DNA from: Pseudomonadales bacterium
Lineage (GTDB): Bacteria > Pseudomonadota > Gammaproteobacteria > Pseudomonadales > UBA7239
Reading direction: 5' to 3'
Length of the DNA stretch: 64,000 nucleotides
NCBI GenBank assembly: GCA_028280345.1
Contig: JANQLY010000016.1
Coordinates: 1 to 64,000 of the forward strand
Shown here in pieces: positions 23,001 through 28,953 of the stretch. Within the stretch, counting starts at the first letter, position 1; every line of letters starts with the position of its first letter. Both the position numbers and the translations under genes were made by a program. The notes beneath the pieces were generated by a model. That model did no database searches, was not told the origin of the DNA, and was given only the letters and a program-made list of their open reading frames with translations.

Positions 23001-23620
23001 CAGTAATTTCGTTTACCCCACCAGGCATGGTTAAAGATGCTGTTGAAATGTGGGATGAAAAAGATGATATTGTTCAGGCGGTTAAAGATAATAAAGAAGT
23101 TGTTGCTGTCGGGTCAGCGGCAGCAGCGTGCCTGGCGGTACCGAAGTGCCGTAATTATGTCAAATCCCTGGGCGGTAATTCATGGGAAAAAATGAAAGAT
23201 GCAGCTGCAAAGAATAAGAAAAATGACAAAAACGACAGAGCAAATCATTCACAAGGTGAAACAGATGATTTTTATCAAACCACACCAGATGGTGATTATT
23301 ATTGGCCAGAAAATCTCGGGTTCGCAGATGACCCAATTGAAAATACGCTTCCAGAAGGTACGGTACTTGACCGTTTTGGTGATAATAGTGGCGCATTTAT
23401 GTCGCCTGAGGGCGTACCATTTGACCAGCGTGCGTTAGGACCTGGTGATGGGATAAGAGAATATAGGCAATATGAAGTTATTAAACCTCTACCGGTACTT
23501 GAAGGAGAAATTGCTCCTGCATTTGGAAAGCCAGGAGGTGGAACACAGTATTTGCCCAATTTTGATAATAGAGTAAATATTGAGTGGCTGATTGATGAAG
23601 GTTATTTGAGAGAGCTATGA
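14081..23620 (+). CDS. Sec-exported RHS/YD-repeat polymorphic toxin with TNT-type NAD+ glycohydrolase tip
   Basis: The start is ATG 14081, giving a clean signal peptide (MKKINKIKFLYIT, then a hydrophobic stretch ending PAEA); the TTG at 14069 is less likely. Residues about 30-1060 are the carrier module shared with the protein at 8307. Then come a DUF6531-like entry segment (HRGALTLRREDMQL), dozens of YD repeats and the RHS core (GLIYFGARYYDPDTGRF, YAYNNPTVYMDLYG near 22,640). The variable tail of about 326 residues ends in a TNT-like domain: TVLDRFG, SPEGVPFDQRAL, KPLPV, IAPAFG and PGGGTQY. In Mycobacterium CpnT this domain hydrolyses NAD+ and kills the target cell. Arg of DRFG and Gln of GTQY are the likely catalytic positions; the motif normally YHxY reads YRQY here. 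The stop overlaps the next start (ATGA), as expected for a toxin-immunity pair. Most RHS toxins I know of lack a Sec signal. Confidence 0.9.
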   Translation: MKKINKIKFLYITCLLAVFFQLQPAEAVRGYIYSRAFVESEGGNKYWAEYNPETGELEGQPFEATGTLAETQVVVISAVTYNSYIDTYESLKQQYEDLHNDPNTDAPVPEVVTRDEFDGLTFETLSAQPQPINYPESLIYESTTHLVLRPPSLKDNNTWRYASSDPTLIVLAQMPIDPETTINDSTLSLLVSRESGEIERETENNIGFYTNYFGDVNEYDPTSDEWNRWLRDQDDKIWGPISDVPLSMPIMWGEESHGVSNQEGYYTIPEGRGPACFIMTDLSTGVVAQLQSKNFNPRSWNGFYPYYVRKPYYIPCDPSVLPGFFGVSGLSGQTGGSLTAPLAAASTIAVPAVYSLDFIIDMMILSGKATVKNEMVTYDGTDRYDPKPIYGVNITGDQIRAEVEDWTRDIEMTGSTETVYAETEFEFKDSKEDPAGSEPYKQERRSNFDLDQDGIPDISLRVHYVCVYIEPSTQEETLTPTERNATCPMDETKRATWIDVDQRPESEQFQGVFLSSTHPYGPIDMSDEPDIVRVLDYKHNRAHEGLLKSLSLEDLRNTDIYVFRESTGQLVAERSGLAQEETERYIKNIGVEEDPDNPDAEPFFFYRTQLRGRDEGKFRISSEFSNYYGDSPDEKFKRWQITSGMNPDFHEREADHIRSGEPLRIFAINRATGYVGSVKTVAQHSEGLELGHLSWIIPDIVMGPPNLRIWAERDYVVEEGLTSGEERSYLIGNEGGGMSDDITVRIYTEWYDQDGTPLPDDMEEFGFTGRIGKLTGPDTVGAAGIDSEDEEGDALAQFPVKPGRHIQLIRVSEENIGTQHLYVQVNGEPFIRSPNFSGEPNIEFEKNQERDADAPDGPDFDTLGAGEGALQYRPKHYVPFLAPLWNEEASLQAQLSYNAFMRSGQAGGQEPPLKPEPIFDWRYRPEFQFSVYDLEVSAIERWRSPNDDELLMLDPVDLLEEETPIISSSDQLISFIYDLADQVGDPLELFNAEKKELILAVGEEEFVLSFDNDTVEIENLEQLAYLSASDYLTMRLYNNSDADNILWEYAFELEKVFHLSRTESIGQFNDEVPTTTDSYRTFTFNITEPTDFKVDLLDHNRGVVDTLIDESDLEAGNYAYTVVYEDVAPSVLFQPGIDFYLRETYDVDGDISERNFTGYIRNQTESADLGHVIEHDTLIHRGALTLRREDMQLKGAGPQLSFTRSYSNENKVVNEVTDLGPGWTHSHNIFMQITNGSDADVDNHNIPVWVFNHRGPANPELFDPADIPEDNLVPKIVSVTSGGMFLNFNSTWYNQRGYHGRISFPGGAEPGSEVVFRSKDGTQYFFILPNFLEPEDGYRGSLPKAYINRIVDRNGNTLTYEYDPEELPGTVKRITDDSGRYMEFLYEEVGDSEVGLVRRLVSVRSSVGIDLDFDYYDNHDDPEFGVLREFSRDNFVEKYEYELADGDDEVNLVSVYDPNNHVTHYEYHTSGIPENVDTMVQGTNHWDYVADVTYPDGEAANISYDFSGSKRTVTDLRGNDTVYTLNSFGSPIEIVEPMGRTTMMVWSIDLGEDDNLLRKKTDGIGRNWEYQYDTLGNVIVETDPNGNTISQTWNQEFSLLESRTDQNSITVSYGYDGNGNLVSEIDGDGKNTSHSVDGRGLRTSTTFPNGNTYGYGYDGYGNLDGETRPGTSINYTNDNRGNRLTMTDGNGNGFSWSYDSLDRVVQHADPDGSHSYDYDAKGNKTSESQPNSLSFSYQYDARDRVETVIRSGNGASGSMSYSYDANSNIESETDWKGVATTHEYDDLNRLTDTTNRLGDSMSYTYDLADRKLSETDYESNATSYTYDNLDNVLTVTNAHGDTMSYTYDNTNNILSETDYESNTTSYTYNGRYLRESRTNALSDTASWTYDNNGNALSFTDEEGRTDTYTYDGQNRKLTETLAGTINRSWTYDANGNPLTYTNGRNLTTTYTYEGMDRVETERDPDGYTQSYAYDAGGNVTVYTDGRGNNINSNYDSLNRKLSETISSIGATTAWLYDENDNIVQVTDPKGNVTSRTYDALDRMTNESQGSGVRSQSWTYDNMGNALTHTDFRNNTSRYEYDNLYRQTASVTSLGHRVETTYDNVGNVLSIKDPKGNSVTNIFDDLYRIVTIRDVLNQTITNTWDGVGNLLTINDKRNILTTNTYDSLYRNIQSVRGGIRLFTNEFDGENNVTAITDANNHRYEYDYDGRNNRTVTTNPDGTTIVYVYDGASNITSETDEISQVTTNTYDGANRLITSSNYANEVTSFTYDLNSNQIQVTKPKGNITTLDYDTLDRLVSVTDPVATTSYSYDGNNNLLTQQDGNGNLVSYVYDDDNRRIEHRQPQGLITYMRYDKNNNLVGITDPEGQIFSFEYDGLNRRVRSIFDTINTATYKPVDTLYTYDGNNNLLALTENKLGLQGAFTDLSTFTYDTLDRMLTNNQRGHAVSYTYDNNGNRTSHSAPGGSTTYVYDSRNRLIESHSTQGISYWAYTDDSKLDTVTYPNGTETLYTYDDADRMLTVTNQQQGGASLISSYQYTYDANGNRTSQIETQNGFTIDQLETTDYTFDTADRLKTIAISRLDGYQHVSSYDYDANYNRTHETIIETIGGIDSILKNRTLHYNDLNWLTHIEEDDNSDRIDYIYDNNGNTLSKTTNTAGVIEEIYFEYNSQNQLTETIRGPPGSATSLGQYDYNYDGMRVRHLNSERGNIEYIYDGKTILEERDLDSSGLLAHYRYGDRLISLETPIDEQFYHYSALRTTTNLTDNTGATKVSYRSDAWGHITNQEGESVNRQVFTGQEHDEQTGLIYFGARYYDPDTGRFITQDSYLGEPNTPPSLHRYLYAYNNPTVYMDLYGYKCYSDVSSGCGNEQNHYEPHKKQVEEANAPKDERSGYERSRDHWCESNGVENCTNAAYDEHLGQKAAKKDREGLTTEAKPGEGQKTCDAGPTVCEELARREERHKNNVSAPLEDMGETADTVISFTPPGMVKDAVEMWDEKDDIVQAVKDNKEVVAVGSAAAACLAVPKCRNYVKSLGGNSWEKMKDAAAKNKKNDKNDRANHSQGETDDFYQTTPDGDYYWPENLGFADDPIENTLPEGTVLDRFGDNSGAFMSPEGVPFDQRALGPGDGIREYRQYEVIKPLPVLEGEIAPAFGKPGGGTQYLPNFDNRVNIEWLIDEGYLREL
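18110..22440 (+). repeat. YD-repeat (RHS) region
   Basis: Within the RHS protein there are several dozen units of roughly 21 residues with the pattern YDxxGNxxxxxDxxG and xxTYDxxxR. In characterised RHS and TcC proteins such repeats build a spiralling shell that encloses the toxic C-terminus. Boundaries are approximate. Some neighbouring units are close copies, for example the two SETDYESN units near 19,510 and 19,650. Confidence 0.9.
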
Positions 23621-24039
23621 AAATGCAGAGCATAGAAGAAATAAGGGCGGATGTTTTAGCCTTGGGAGAAAAAATTTCTACACCAGAAAGATTACTTGTT
23701 TTGCATGATAAACCCAATAGCGATGGTACGCCATATTTGGAAATTTCAAATGAACGATACTCTTACATATCATCAGAAAGAGGTTATGAAATATTTAGAG
23801 TTGAAACTGATAGTCTGGATGAAATTTTGTATTTGATATTTAGTCGAATTACCAAGAGAATAGCCACTGATTATGAAATAAGTTGTCGAGTGCCAGATCA
23901 GGATTCTAGAAAAATACTTTTTGAGAAGCAGCTAGAGCTGCTAGGGGTGCTGAATCCTGAATGGAAGAAAATTAGGGAAAGGGAAATTGCTGAAATTCTG
24001 CAGAGAAGTCCTTATACTTGCAAGGGAACACAAAAATAA
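23617..24039 (+). CDS. Imm63-like immunity protein for the TNT toxin
   Basis: The 140-residue cytoplasmic protein has no signal peptide. Motifs PYLEIS, YSYISSERGYE, LDEILYLIFSRIT, ATDYEISCR and FEKQLELLGVLNPEW match what I remember of the Imm63 family of polymorphic-toxin immunity proteins, which are found next to NAD-glycohydrolase-type toxins. The ATG at 23617 overlaps the toxin stop by four bases (ATGA), so the two are translated together; a second ATG lies at 23623. Neutralising the TNT domain by binding is the expected role. Family assignment is from memory of the motif pattern; an HMM search against Imm63 would settle it. Confidence 0.75.
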   Translation: MKMQSIEEIRADVLALGEKISTPERLLVLHDKPNSDGTPYLEISNERYSYISSERGYEIFRVETDSLDEILYLIFSRITKRIATDYEISCRVPDQDSRKILFEKQLELLGVLNPEWKKIREREIAEILQRSPYTCKGTQK

Positions 24040-24044
24040 AGTGA

Positions 24045-24071
24045 TATAATCCCTGTTTAACCAAAACAGGG
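24045..24071 (+). promoter_or_regulatory. TATAAT box and hairpin that could mask the lipoprotein ribosome-binding site
   Basis: TATAAT stands at 24045-24050. Directly after it CCCTGTTT (24051-24058) pairs with AAACAGGG (24064-24071) around a five-base loop. The AGGG arm is the only good Shine-Dalgarno sequence for the ATG at 24079. The hairpin could end the upstream transcript or hide the binding site in read-through mRNA; a start from the TATAAT box would begin within the left arm and open it. No convincing -35 element is visible, and the hairpin lacks a T-run. Confidence 0.4.
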
Positions 24072-24078
24072 ATTTACT

Positions 24079-25416
24079 ATGTCACAGGGACTTTTCTCCT
24101 TACGTTATTTATTGTCTTTAATTATTCTTTCCACACTCTTTGGTTGCGCCAGCGACCCTTATGAACCGGATGATTCTCCGCCGCCCGAAAAGTATGACAA
24201 TACCGCCTACGATGGCGAATCGATGATCCTGCTTACAGGTTACTATCCCTATGAAGAAGAGCAGGAAGGCCAGCAGTATATTTCCTTCGGGGCAGATATT
24301 GAGAATTGGCTACTCACCCAGCTTGATGAGCAGAAGCAGTCATCTTCTTCGGTCTTGGTAACTGTTGAAGCACTACATGGCCAATCCTTATTTGGCTGCA
24401 TGGCTATGGATACCAATGCTGCTGCCAGTGTTTATGCTGAAGTAGCTTGCGCTGTGGGCGAGGGAGCCTTTGTAAATACCTTTGGCGAGCCAGATTTATT
24501 TGGTGTGGATCTGGGCAATATAGCCAGTGAAGAGTCCGGTGGTAGAGATCGGGAATGGTATTACGAAGGTCGGCCTTATTCAGAGATTGTTGAAGAAGCA
24601 AAAAGGAAAGACGGTTATTCTAAAAAAATGGACGCGATTTATAAAAAGCACCTGAATGGCGCCAGTGATAACGAAGTTGGCAAGGAAATAGTTGAACTGG
24701 CCGATCAAATGGCGGCAGATGCTGAAGCTACAAATGATCAGGAACTGGGAGAGAAAGCTGAGGAACTTAAGGCCGTTGGCAAGGAAATGAGCAATCGCAG
24801 CGCCGAGGACAGTGCCGAAATGGATGAGGAGGATATGGCATTTTTTGACCCTGAACGGCTTCGCTTCTGGAGTGGCTCATTGGATGGCGACGCTGCTGAA
24901 GCAAAACAGGAAAAAAGTAATGCTGAGCAGGCGAAAAAAGAGTGCACAGAAGGAAGTAATAGCCGCTGCAACTATGGCAACTGGTGGTATAAAAGGGATG
25001 ATAATCAGGAGCAGCCCAACCCTGAGGGAACGGATCTTGCCGGTCTTGACGAGTGTGAGGATGAAATACTCGGCAATTTGCCAGAGCCACCTTCCGATAC
25101 TGATCCGTCACCCATAGGCAGTAATCCGGCTACCTGGATGGCCTGCTTCCCGTCAGCGGACCTGATTAATCTGATTATGCAGTGCACGTTGGATATGGAA
25201 TCCACACCAACCCAGGAGGGTGGCAGCCTGTGTGAGAATATGGAAGCGGAGGAGCTGAATATTCCGCTTATGTTGATGCCGACGCGCAACGACCTGGTCA
25301 TTGATCCGGTGCCATTTGATTTTAAAGAGTGGGATAACGCCTTGCTCAAAACCACTGTCGAGAATCACCAACTGTATCAGCAGGAAATGGAAATGTTAGA
25401 AGAGGTGGCTGAATAG
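24079..25416 (+). CDS. Acidic lipoprotein of unknown function at the end of the toxin-like locus
   Basis: The 445-residue protein has a type II signal peptide with lipobox LFGC (Cys about residue 23), followed by an acidic Pro-rich stretch; Asp at +3 does not alone settle whether it stays in the inner membrane. Residues about 170-300 are highly charged, Glu/Lys/Ala-rich and probably helical or coiled-coil; the C-terminal part has several cysteines. I recognise no domain. It lies on the same strand 40 bp after the immunity gene, separated by a small hairpin. An envelope partner for the exported giants is possible but only suggested by position. Confidence 0.75.
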   Translation: MSQGLFSLRYLLSLIILSTLFGCASDPYEPDDSPPPEKYDNTAYDGESMILLTGYYPYEEEQEGQQYISFGADIENWLLTQLDEQKQSSSSVLVTVEALHGQSLFGCMAMDTNAAASVYAEVACAVGEGAFVNTFGEPDLFGVDLGNIASEESGGRDREWYYEGRPYSEIVEEAKRKDGYSKKMDAIYKKHLNGASDNEVGKEIVELADQMAADAEATNDQELGEKAEELKAVGKEMSNRSAEDSAEMDEEDMAFFDPERLRFWSGSLDGDAAEAKQEKSNAEQAKKECTEGSNSRCNYGNWWYKRDDNQEQPNPEGTDLAGLDECEDEILGNLPEPPSDTDPSPIGSNPATWMACFPSADLINLIMQCTLDMESTPTQEGGSLCENMEAEELNIPLMLMPTRNDLVIDPVPFDFKEWDNALLKTTVENHQLYQQEMEMLEEVAE

Positions 25417-25477
25417 TTAAGGTTAAAGCCTGAAAGATAACCGCACATTCTGTCCCATGTAATCTGCACAGTAGATT

Positions 25478-25509
25478 CTGTATATTGGCATTTTGTTTAG
25501 CCAGTACAG
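25478..25509 (+). promoter_or_regulatory. Hairpin next to the glutathione peroxidase ribosome-binding site
   Basis: CTGTA (25478-25482) can pair with TACAG (25505-25509), and inside it TGGC (25486-25489) with GCCA (25500-25503). The right arm overlaps the start of the AGGAG Shine-Dalgarno before ATG 25519. It could modulate translation initiation or be chance. Confidence 0.3.
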
Positions 25510-25518
25510 GAGTGATTC

Positions 25519-26007
25519 ATGAGCCAGACCTTGCACGATTTCAGTGCCAACGACATTACCGGGAATCCGGTGAACCTGGGCAGTTATAAGGGCAAGCTCG
25601 TGCTTGTGGTGAATACTGCGAGCAAATGTGGTCTGACACCTCAGTACAAGGGCCTTGAAGCGCTGTACCGTGAATTTCAGGATGATCTTGTGGTGTTAGG
25701 CTTTCCCTGTAACCAGTTTGCCAAGCAGGAACCCGGTGATCTGGCAGAAATCCGCAAATTCTGTACATTGAGCTACGATGTGACATTCCCGTTATTTGAG
25801 AAGATTGAGGTGAACGGAGAGGGCGCCCATCCTGTTTACCAGTTCCTTAAAGCGGAAAAACCTGGCTTTTTTGGCAGTGAAAAGATCAAATGGAATTTCA
25901 CTAAATTCCTTGTCGGGCGCGACGGACAAGTGATCAAACGTTTTAGCCCGGCAGCGAGTCCGGATAGTGTGAAAAAGGCCATCAGGCAGATTCTCGACAC
26001 TGAGTAA
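25519..26007 (+). CDS. Glutathione peroxidase family protein (thiol peroxidase)
   Basis: The 162-residue length is normal for bacterial BtuE/Gpx proteins. The family signature NTASKCGLTPQY places the peroxidatic residue at Cys37 (cysteine, not selenocysteine). LGFPCNQF with QEPG and the late WNFTKFLV motif are also present, giving the usual Cys-Gln-Trp-Asn active site. It reduces hydrogen peroxide and lipid hydroperoxides, probably with thioredoxin or glutathione as donor, in the cytoplasm. A good AGGAG lies seven bases before the ATG. It stands alone between the toxin-like locus and an FG-GAP gene. Confidence 0.95.
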   Translation: MSQTLHDFSANDITGNPVNLGSYKGKLVLVVNTASKCGLTPQYKGLEALYREFQDDLVVLGFPCNQFAKQEPGDLAEIRKFCTLSYDVTFPLFEKIEVNGEGAHPVYQFLKAEKPGFFGSEKIKWNFTKFLVGRDGQVIKRFSPAASPDSVKKAIRQILDTE

Positions 26008-26342
26008 TAACCATTATTAGTGCTTGGTTATTTGTAGGCTATTCAGTAGACCAGCGAATCTATATACATTTATATAAGCCTCGAAAGTGAAATCGTTCAG
26101 GCGGGCGCAGGCTGTTCTGTGTCTGAATAATGAAGGATATAAGCGCCCCGGCAAACTTAAAGTAATTTCTTATCCGGCTTTAAGTTTTATCTTTATCTTT
26201 TTGATAAATAAAAGTTTTTTATAGATTTCTGCTGGTATTTAAAATGATGGACAGGGTGTATTTATAGTGCTGTTGCAGCCCGGGTTGTATATCTATTATC
26301 CTCGCGTTTTGAGAATAGAGCGAATAATAAGCTTTAAGAAAC
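26008..26342. other. Intergenic region of 335 bp
   Basis: No gene is seen. An AT-rich inverted repeat CTTAAAG (26156-26162) / CTTTAAG (26178-26184) is followed by a T-rich tract and could be a weak plus-strand terminator. The 18-bp element CTATATACATTTATATAA at 26060-26077 recurs with one mismatch at 54682-54699. Confidence 0.5.
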
Positions 26343-27935
26343 ATGCCGAATAAAAAACTCTGTACTTTGTATTTGCTATTTTGCTGGCTACCCGTTTGCC
26401 ATGCCGCCGATACTGATAATGACGGCTTTGCAGATTCGGTGGATTTATTCCCAAATGATCCGCTCAGGCCTGGAGTATTACCAGATGGATTGGGTGTATT
26501 TAGTGGAGATGATACTCCAACAGCTAACAATTTTGGCTTTTCTGTAGATGGTGCCGGAGATGTTAACCAGGATGGCTATGCGGATGTGATTATTGGTGAC
26601 TGGGCTGATACACCCGGTACAGACGCTGTTTATGTTTATTCGGGTAGAGATGGGTCTTTGTTACATCAGAAATTGTTATCTAATAATGTGGGGGCCGGTG
26701 CAGAAGGTAGTGGCGTTGGTGATGTCAATCAGGATGGTTATGATGATTTCGTGGTGGGTGAGGCCTACCTTGATGGGGATGCAACTTATTCTGGAAAGGC
26801 GACTGTTTATTCAGGTATTGATGGCGCAGTGCTTTATACGTTTGAAGGCAATGAAAATCAGCTGATGGGAGGTAGTGTTTCCGAAGCTGGTGATGTCAAT
26901 AAAGATGGCTATCCGGATATAGCGGTGGGCGCGTGGGGATTCGGTGGTTCAGCTCAGGATAATGGTCGGGTATTTGTTTTTTCCGGTCAGGATGGCAGCA
27001 CGCTTTATGAATTTACAGGTGATCAATCAGGCGACCAGATTGGGGCGCAGCTGGCTGTAGGTGATATCAATAACGACAGCTATCCGGATCTGGTTGTTGG
27101 TCAGGCATATATTTTTGATCTTCTTAACCCTCGCTATGTAAGGGTTTTTTCCGGTTTTGATGGCAGTGTTTTATATACTTTTGTTGCGCCTGCAATGAAC
27201 GAGGGTTTTGGCAATCGAGTCGCCAGTGGCGTGGATATTAACAACGATGGTTATGACGATATCCTTGTTGGTGATAGGGAGACTGATTCCAAAGTCACCA
27301 TATATTCCGGCTTCGATGGCGCTATCCTCGATGAAATCTCTGAGTTGGGCCAGTTTGGAGCTGTAGCCGGTTTGCCCGATATTACCGGTGATGGATATGA
27401 TGAGTTTGCTATTGGAGATTCTTCCGCGGGTAAAGTGACCATTCATTCAGGCCTTGATTCCGAAGTGCTTTATACCTTTTATGCCACAGCGTTTAACCTG
27501 TTTGGGTTCCGGGTTGCTTATGCAGGAGATGTGAATGCCAATGGGTATGGCGACATTATTGTCGGGACATGGCGTAATCTTGGCCAAGATTCAGGCGGTG
27601 CTTATATAGTCACGCTGCTGGTTGATAGTGATGCTGATGGAGTTCCTGACTGGTACGAAACTGCTAATGGAATGGATCTGCTGCTTAATGACAGTATGGC
27701 TGACCTTGATAACGATGCGTTGTTAAATATTAATGAGTACCAGTTAAATACTTCAGCGAACAATAACGATAGTAATAGCAATGGCGTGCTGGATCCGGTT
27801 GAAGACAGTGACAAAGATGGCTTGCCGAATATTACCGAGATTGATAAAGGCCTTGATCCAGCAGATGCCAGTGATGGTGTATTACCATTAGATGAGACTT
27901 ATTCAGGAGGCAAGACCGCCGGCAAGCAGCCCTGA
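26343..27935 (+). CDS. Exported FG-GAP (integrin-alpha-like) beta-propeller protein
   Basis: A signal peptide ends at CHA (about residue 21). A calcium-type segment DTDNDGFADSVD follows, then seven FG-GAP repeats each with a loop like GDVNQDGYxD and an (I/V)(I/V)G strand (loops near 26,570, 26,730, 26,895, 27,070, 27,240, 27,390 and 27,540). Seven such repeats make one complete integrin-type propeller with calcium in the loops. The C-terminal 110 residues carry thrombospondin type 3-like Asp repeats (DSDADGVPDWYE, DSDKDGLPNITE) resembling those of the giant protein at the left edge. It probably acts at the cell surface in adhesion or polymer binding; the ligand is unknown. There is no obvious membrane anchor. 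Confidence 0.9.
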   Translation: MPNKKLCTLYLLFCWLPVCHAADTDNDGFADSVDLFPNDPLRPGVLPDGLGVFSGDDTPTANNFGFSVDGAGDVNQDGYADVIIGDWADTPGTDAVYVYSGRDGSLLHQKLLSNNVGAGAEGSGVGDVNQDGYDDFVVGEAYLDGDATYSGKATVYSGIDGAVLYTFEGNENQLMGGSVSEAGDVNKDGYPDIAVGAWGFGGSAQDNGRVFVFSGQDGSTLYEFTGDQSGDQIGAQLAVGDINNDSYPDLVVGQAYIFDLLNPRYVRVFSGFDGSVLYTFVAPAMNEGFGNRVASGVDINNDGYDDILVGDRETDSKVTIYSGFDGAILDEISELGQFGAVAGLPDITGDGYDEFAIGDSSAGKVTIHSGLDSEVLYTFYATAFNLFGFRVAYAGDVNANGYGDIIVGTWRNLGQDSGGAYIVTLLVDSDADGVPDWYETANGMDLLLNDSMADLDNDALLNINEYQLNTSANNNDSNSNGVLDPVEDSDKDGLPNITEIDKGLDPADASDGVLPLDETYSGGKTAGKQP

Positions 27936-28170
27936 TCGGATTAACTCAAACCAATCATATGTTAAAGCTAACTAGAGATGTCCCTATGATTCCTCGTTAG
28001 AAATGTCACCCTGCACCGATGGAGAGGGGGGGCGAAACATCTGGCGAGGTATATGCATACAAAAAAATCTCTCGCACAGATCCATAACACCACCAAAACC
28101 ACATGTTTCAAAACTTGAAGCACTTTCCCATGCTTGAAATCGTACACTTCATTTCTATAAGCAATTGTCT

Positions 28171-28953
28171 TTACGCAAATGATTGATATGATGTGGATGT
28201 GCTTTTCGCTACTTCATTGTTTTCAATAATTTTTTCTAAAATAATTTCTGCTTCCCTTGCAGATGCTTGTATGGCTTTATAAGTACCAATCGTCAGGTTA
28301 ATTAAATATCCCAAGCGATAAGGTTTGGTTAATACATATTTAATGGCTCTCGGATAATTTGGTGAGCCGTCTTCATGGGCTAGCTCAAAGACTTCGTAAG
28401 GTTCTGTATATTTTCCAATGCGATCAGAAATGGCTTTGGTTGCGGTAAATGGGCACCCAAATTGTTCACATATATTGGCAATTGGGCCTGCCTCCATATC
28501 AGCAGCAATTACGCTTTTATTTTCTAACATTGCCCTAAAGGCTTTATCGTAGTTTAATTCATCGGAGCTGTATAACACGCCCGGCAATGTATCTAAATCA
28601 AAAAACTCTATACGTGCACGGTTATCATTGCGTTCATCAATAACATATTGCGTACGTACCACTTGACCAATTTGTAATTCAGGAATATTTGCACCCGCAA
28701 TGCCAACCAGGATTAGGTGGTCAATCTCTTCAGATTGAAAGAGAGTACGGGTAGCTTCTTCGGCATTTTTCAGGCCCATTTTTGTTACAGCTGCCAGGAT
28801 TTCCAATTGTTTGTATTGTCCAACATAGTGATAGGCCTTTGTTTTGTTATATTCTTTTTTTAAGGCAAGCCGCTTGATGATAGGGGTTAATTCTGAGGTC
28901 ATTGCGGCGAGTATCGCGATTCGTTTTTTAACCACGCTGTTACTGACACTCAT
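28171..28953 (-). CDS. MTAN/phosphorylase-superfamily nucleosidase, cytoplasmic
   Basis: The 260-residue protein has the nucleoside phosphorylase/nucleosidase fold: AAMTSEL at the N-terminus, LVGIAGAN, VIAADMEAGPIA (the MEG/MEA substrate-ribose motif) and AISDR with the catalytic Asp. This resembles methylthioadenosine/S-adenosylhomocysteine nucleosidase, but it is longer than the roughly 230-residue Pfs enzyme and the exact substrate is open. It lacks a signal peptide. Its start overlaps the end of the next gene upstream (28940-28953), so the two are coupled and probably work on related substrates. Confidence 0.8.
   Translation of the reverse strand: MSVSNSVVKKRIAILAAMTSELTPIIKRLALKKEYNKTKAYHYVGQYKQLEILAAVTKMGLKNAEEATRTLFQSEEIDHLILVGIAGANIPELQIGQVVRTQYVIDERNDNRARIEFFDLDTLPGVLYSSDELNYDKAFRAMLENKSVIAADMEAGPIANICEQFGCPFTATKAISDRIGKYTEPYEVFELAHEDGSPNYPRAIKYVLTKPYRLGYLINLTIGTYKAIQASAREAEIILEKIIENNEVAKSTSTSYQSFA

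Noticed and set aside
27936..28170. Possible insertion-sequence remnant after the FG-GAP gene (two ATGTC motifs near 27,980 and 28,004 and a G-run near 28,027)
   Set aside because: No transposase fragment, terminal inverted repeat or target duplication could be shown.
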